A DNA stretch of 64,000 nt, from NCBI GenBank assembly GCA_001692895.1, contig KV748234.1, forward strand, positions 806,001-870,000, written 5' to 3'. The notes under the pieces are model-generated. The model did no database searches and had not been told where the DNA came from. It saw only the letters and a program-made list of their open reading frames with translations. Within the stretch, counting starts at the first letter, position 1, and each line of letters starts with the position of its first letter. Shown here piece after piece: positions 60,754 through 64,000 of this stretch. A program made the translations under genes and the position numbers. This stretch comes from Cenococcum geophilum 1.58 (lineage: Eukaryota > Ascomycota > Dothideomycetes > Gloniales > Gloniaceae).

Positions 60754-61146
60754 CTATACAATAGTATTAGCTATAGCCATTAGGCACTGTATATTAAATT
60801 CTATAATATACCTAGGCCCGTTAGCGGGCATATTATTATCCTTATCCTTCTTATCCTCCTTGTCCTCGTCTTTATCCTCCTGCTCCTCCTTCTCTAACGA
60901 AGGAACATCCCAAATATCTCTAGAGGAAGCAACAGGTGGGGGGCGTAAGGGACGAGAGCGACGACCTAGGGGCGGCGCTAGGCCAGCCAACGCAAATAGC
61001 GTAGAGGCGGTAGAGGCGGCAGAGGCGGCAGAGGCGGCAGAGGGCGTAGGTAGTGGTGGTGGTGGTAGAAGAGGCGGAAGATGTGGAGAGAGAGGAGGAG
61101 AAGGAGTCTTAAGAATCTCGTTAATTATATTATTAAAATCCGACAT
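60754..61146 (-). CDS. Hypothetical Pro/Ala-rich, acidic protein, 130 aa (transposon M second ORF)
   Basis: The open minus frame starts MSDFNNIINEILKTPSPPLS. It goes through a Pro-rich run, an Ala-Ser repeat (SAASAASAASTAST, encoded by GGCAGAGGCGGCAGAGGCGG-type repeats), RRSRPLRPPPV, and an acidic/basic charged run (EKEEQEDKDEDKEDKKDKD), and ends CLMAIANTIV. It is GC-rich and nearly free of RIP changes, in contrast with its surroundings. The + strand frame 60860-61171 is its shadow. It lies inside transposon M, between the right TIR and the hairpin array, on the same strand as the integrase gene. It may be an accessory protein of the element or a fragment; no known domain is visible and function is unknown. 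Confidence 0.45.
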   Translation of the reverse strand: MSDFNNIINEILKTPSPPLSPHLPPLLPPPPLPTPSAASAASAASTASTLFALAGLAPPLGRRSRPLRPPPVASSRDIWDVPSLEKEEQEDKDEDKEDKKDKDNNMPANGPRYIIEFNIQCLMAIANTIV

Positions 61147-61597
61147 TTTAAAGAGCTTAAAGAGGTTATAGGTGCCTTAGATCTAGCTTCTTTATAGGCA
61201 AGGATATAATATTTATATAGAATAAATAATAGCTATTATAGTAATAGGTGAATATCTAAATAGCTATAAAACTATTAGTATCTATTATAATAATAGAAGA
61301 ATAGCTAACCACGTTATCTGTTATCTTACTAGCTCTTTCTACTAGATTTAGTAGCATTACGGCAGTAGGTAGGAAGAACGTCAAAGAAGCTGTATTTAAG
61401 TTGCTGTAAAAAGACTTTGCTTTGGTAGACGCGTAGGAATGAGGTTTATTACTAAAATACCAGAAATTAGTATATAAACTTTACCTGCCATATAAAATTA
61501 AGCTTCACTTATATACTAGATGTAAAAATTTAGATAACATATATGGTTAATATCCCAGATTTTTAGGTGTGAAAATGCGGAGATTCGAGCCTTAATG
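61147..61597. other. Right subterminal part of transposon M
   Basis: No gene seen. AT-rich sequence with imperfect repeats of ATTATAATAATAG type near 61240-61310. It precedes the right terminal repeat. Confidence 0.4.
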
Positions 61598-61670
61598 TTC
61601 GCGAAATTTTCATTGTCGGTTTGGCACATTCAGTCCGCTATAGTAATTCGCTTGTGGAATACGTTATATA
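61598..61670. repeat. Right TIR of transposon M
   Basis: TTCGCGAAATTTTCATTGTC through ATTCAGTCCGC, then AATTCGCTTGTGGAATACGT and TATATA, is the reverse complement of the left TIR once MITE H is removed. MITE J begins two bases farther right. Confidence 0.85.
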
Positions 61671-61672
61671 TA

Positions 61673-61813
61673 AGGGGGTAACACGAACGGGTCAGACGGC
61701 CCTCCCTGCTAGTATGTTATTAAAATAAGCAAACCTTTGCAAAATGGTTGGGCTGTATTATTCTGCTAGTATACTAGTAGGGAGGGCCGTCTAACCCATT
61801 TGTGTTACCCCCT
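61673..61813. mobile_element. MITE J (141 bp hairpin)
   Basis: The inverted ends AGGGGGTAACACGAACGGGT and its near complement (from 61775) pair over about 42 bp; ACTAGTAGGGAGGGCCGTCT and its partner are inside. TA duplications lie outside (61671-61672 and 61814-61815). About 55 bp of unpaired centre remain. No coding capacity. The arms are almost identical, so it is a young or RIP-spared insertion at the tip of the right TIR of transposon M. Confidence 0.85.
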
Positions 61814-61815
61814 TA

Positions 61816-62059
61816 TACACCATCTCGTCAATTCCGGTGGTTAGCGCCTTACTAGTGACGCCTCTCGGGCGGAAATCCTCATACAGATTAGTATGAGTTT
61901 CCCCGTCTTGGCAGCGAGCTCCAAAAGACCTTAATATTAAAAATTTATGAAGCTTTTTAAAACCAATGATTGTATGGTAGATTGCCTATATATAAATATT
62001 TCTGAAGTTACAGTAGCCAAATGAGTATTAAAATTAACGCTTAGTAATTAAACGAGTGC
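61816..62059. other. Spacer with a short hairpin
   Basis: No gene seen. GGAAATCCTCATAC and GTATGAGTTTCC at 61870-61901 form a stem of about 12 bp with a 7-base loop. The stretch lies between MITE J and the 3' end of the Tc1/mariner gene. TACAGTAGCCAAATGAGTAT near 62008 could be a Tc1-type terminus, but I could not find its partner. Confidence 0.4.
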
Positions 62060-63528
62060 CTAAATGTCTCCTTTAAGCTCCTAATCGTCCTCTAAGCTTT
62101 CTACTGTCCTCTACTACTTAGTAGGTCCCCCTTCTGCTTTAATTACTGCCTAAAGACGTATAGGCATAGAAGTAACTAGATCCTTAAAGTAGCAGGCCTC
62201 TAGATTCTCCTATTTAGATTTAATAGCTACTTGTATTACTTCTTTTATTAACAGGCGAGGTTTCCGCTTAGTTAATTGAGTCTTCATTAATTCTAAACAA
62301 CCTTAATTAGGTTAAGATCTGGGCTATTTACTGGCTATTAAAGTAACTTAATATTATCTTCTTGGAACTTAGCGATGGTAATACGAGCTTTATAACAAGG
62401 AGCTCCGTCTATTTATATAATTGTTAGGGTATTTCTAAATTTATAATTAGGGAAATATACACCATACTTAGCGTTATAGAAGTCGTAGAATTCTTTAAGC
62501 TTTGGATATATGTGATCTAAAAAGCCCTGCGCCGTAATATTACCCTATTCTTCCTTATTCTAAAATAGTAGAGGCCCTTTTTCTGTACCGTAGAATGCAG
62601 CCTATACTATCGTATAAGGTATATTAGTAAACTTAAAACGGAGGCAGTTAGGATGAAATCGTTTACTAGGTCTCCTAATAATATATAGCCGCTGGTGCCT
62701 ACTACGATATATAGCTGCCTTATCTGTCTACATAACTCTCTGTTAATCCTTTTTTTGGAAGTAACGGTAAGCTAATGCGAATGCTAACCGGGCGCGACGG
62801 TGAGCTGTAGTAAGCTAGGGCTTTACATGAGTAACGTAACGTCGAAAGCCCTCCTTCTTAAGATATCGGGCGACTGTAGAGTCGGAATAAGGGACTCCTA
62901 TATAGAAGGAAAGCCCTAAGTAGGTAAGGCGACGCGCCTAAGTATTCGACTCTAGGAAATTAACTAGTTGACGCCGAATTGGCGAGCCGTATATAAGAGT
63001 ATTACGATAGCTACTACGTGTCGGGGCCTGCGCTTTATTGGTAATGCGGCGGACAGTAGAATATAGTTAATTGACTAATGCAGTAATGCGAGAGATAGGT
63101 TCTTAAAGCTAGCGATAGAGGCTTTTGATCGTATATCTTAGGGAGTAGGGAATAAGCGCTCGAGCACTACTTTTTTAAAGCCGTCGGCGACGTTAAATAC
63201 GTTCTATAGCTCGCTTCTCTCGCTCCTATTCCTCACATATTTCCTATCTATTAAAACGAGTAATTGCTCGGCGAATGTGACGGTTTGGGGTAGTAGGCGT
63301 TGGAGTAGAAGAACTAGATGTAACAGAGCGAGTAGAGGGAGTATTCGGTACAGTTGTATTACTAAGTAAGGAAGGAGTAAATAAGCTAAAGAAGCTTCTA
63401 AAGCTAGGAAGGCGTAATAGAGCTCTAGGAGGATTAGGTAAAGTAGGCTCTGGAGTTTCTTTTAGGCGCGTATAGGAAGGATTGTACCTATATATAAGGT
63501 AGTAGGCAGGAAGGTAAGTATAAGGCAT
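62060..63528 (-). pseudogene. Tc1/mariner transposase, decayed
   Basis: The minus frame starts MPYTYLPAYYLIYRYNPSYT at 63528 and is open for 94 codons with a Ser/Thr/Pro-rich leader ending NRHIRRAITRF. Later pieces show a Tc1 HTH and DDE core: VARYLKKEGFRRYVTHVKP (about 62825-62885), QRVM then TDKAAIYRS (first Asp, about 62700-62745), IDGAPCYKARITIAKF (second Asp, about 62380-62428) and VNSPDLNLIKVV (about 62300-62335). The third acidic residue is Lys in NLIKV, a G-to-A change from Glu. Several Trp/Gln codons are stops. Length of about 480 codons is long for Tc1 because of the leader. It would cut and paste at TA. Terminal repeats were not found. Confidence 0.8.
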
Positions 63529-63695
63529 AGTGGATACCTTTAAGGATAGAATCTAAAAGATTTTAGTTAGAACTTGTTATAGGAATATATAAATTTAGTA
63601 TAAAAAGTAGTAAGGATGGTATTAACTTATAATAGGCGCAGATAAATATCTTTATACTTAAATCTGTAGAGCCATCTAAAGTCCTTTACGATCGC
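63529..63695. other. Short spacer
   Basis: AT-rich, no gene, RNA or repeat recognised. It presumably includes the upstream region of the Tc1/mariner gene. Confidence 0.4.
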
Positions 63696-64000
63696 GCTAA
63701 GACTTAATATTCATCTAAACTCAGAAACCTTATCTGTGACTACCGCCATTAATATCCGTCTTAATAGCGTGATTAATATATCTGAGGGCCTATTTCTAAC
63801 TTCTGCGAAGTTACCTGGGATGAAAGCAAGCTATTTTTGAACTTTGTTACCACCAGAAAGGTCATTCGGACGTTAGAATAGGTAATAGAGGCTTGAGGAA
63901 TATTATAATAACGCGTCGGTGGCTTAGAAGAGGGGTAGGAAACTAGAAGACGTGTTGTTAATTAGTAGAGACTTCCTAAGTCAGGTACCTCACTGCGTGG
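63696..64000 (+). pseudogene. Decayed unidentified frame, cut by window end
   Basis: A + frame reads SKLRNLICDYRH, GPISNFCEVTWDESKLFLNF, VTTRKVIRTLE and RVGGLEEG, and continues to the edge as RLPKSGTSLR. Interruptions are TAA/TAG/TGA of RIP type, so it was a coding sequence. The residues do not match a family I can name, and the start lies upstream or is lost. Confidence 0.4.

Larger units (their letters stand above)
44582..61670 (-). mobile_element. TIR DNA transposon M with rve-type integrase (nested host, ~7 kb without insertions)
   Basis: The left terminal repeat (44582-44607 continued at 51067-51113) is the reverse complement of 61598-61670. Both read TATATAACGTATTCCACAAG, then AATTA, then a GCGGACTGAATGTGCCAAAC segment ending TTTCGCGAA. 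The repeat is about 70 bp with very few differences. Between the ends, on the minus strand from right to left, lie a GC-rich ORF (60754-61146), a hairpin array (59109-60038) and a long integrase-core gene (58900-51872). Insertions in it: nest H/G/F, a solo LTR, hAT and MITE K. Subtracting them leaves about 7.0 kb. No polymerase B, ATPase, capsid, RT or LTR belongs to it, which argues against Polinton and retrotransposon. The ends lie in TA repeats, so the target duplication cannot be fixed. Ginger-like or IS481-like cut-and-paste elements are the nearest idea by domain content. Confidence 0.7.

Noticed and set aside
60860-61171. 103-codon Gly/Arg/Ala-rich frame on the + strand
   Set aside because: It is the shadow of the minus-strand 130-aa ORF through a trinucleotide-rich stretch; the minus frame has the more protein-like start and charged tract.
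44582-61670. Polinton/Maverick element
   Set aside because: An rve integrase and TIRs are present, but there is no sign of DNA polymerase B, packaging ATPase, protease or capsid genes, and the unit is only about 7 kb.
62000-63700. Terminal inverted repeats for the Tc1/mariner copy
   Set aside because: TACAGTAGCCAAATGAGTAT near 62008 looks like a terminus, but I found no inverted partner to the right, so element boundaries are not claimed.

Overview
The window looks like a transposon graveyard from a filamentous ascomycete (Pezizomycotina). It is AT-rich and gene-poor. Almost every recognisable reading frame carries C-to-T and G-to-A changes in CpA/TpG context, the signature of repeat-induced point mutation (RIP). 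I see no clearly intact host gene, rRNA or tRNA. A few ambiguous bases (near 1023-1051, 28140-28225 and 60531) suggest low assembly confidence there. Species cannot be told from the sequence.

Layout. (1) 1-839 and 18703-20600 flank one insertion; the right part is a decayed piggyBac-like transposase on the + strand. Between them lies Ty3/Gypsy element A (840-18697, minus strand, 210-bp LTRs, target duplication CCGGC/CCGGT). A is interrupted by two inverted copies of an unfamiliar terminal-repeat element that carries microsatellite and 20-bp minisatellite arrays (3223-5762 and 5943-8075). Its right LTR is split by a ~1-kb retroposon-like insertion with a 14-bp target duplication (11511-18497), which in turn contains Gypsy element B (12050-18010). 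(2) 21749-37543 is a long palindrome with ~4.6-kb arms. Both arms share one old solo LTR. Only the right arm received a Copia element (27194-33332) and a second solo LTR (35197-35622). (3) 37544-43225 is Gypsy element D, abutting a RIP-damaged copy of a host membrane-anchored aspartyl protease (about 43280-44260). (4) About 44582-61670 is the most unusual object: a TIR transposon of roughly 7 kb before later insertions. Its ends are ~70-bp inverted repeats, it encodes an integrase-core (rve) protein with a very long basic/Pro-rich tail, and it has a tandem array of ~54-bp perfect-looking hairpins upstream of that gene plus a second, GC-rich ORF. Its left TIR hosts a three-deep nest (337-bp MITE > 536-bp TIR element > Copia F). 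Its integrase tail hosts a solo LTR and a hAT transposon, and its hairpin array hosts a 526-bp MITE. (5) 61673-61813 is a 141-bp hairpin MITE, followed by a decayed Tc1/mariner transposase (62060-63528, minus) and a decayed unidentified frame running off the right edge.

Insertion boundaries were fixed wherever possible by pairing terminal repeats and target-site duplications read directly from the sequence. They give a relative order of events: rve transposon and palindrome first, then solo LTRs and MITEs, then LTR elements and hAT. Domain names come from reading short conserved motifs by eye; no database search was possible.
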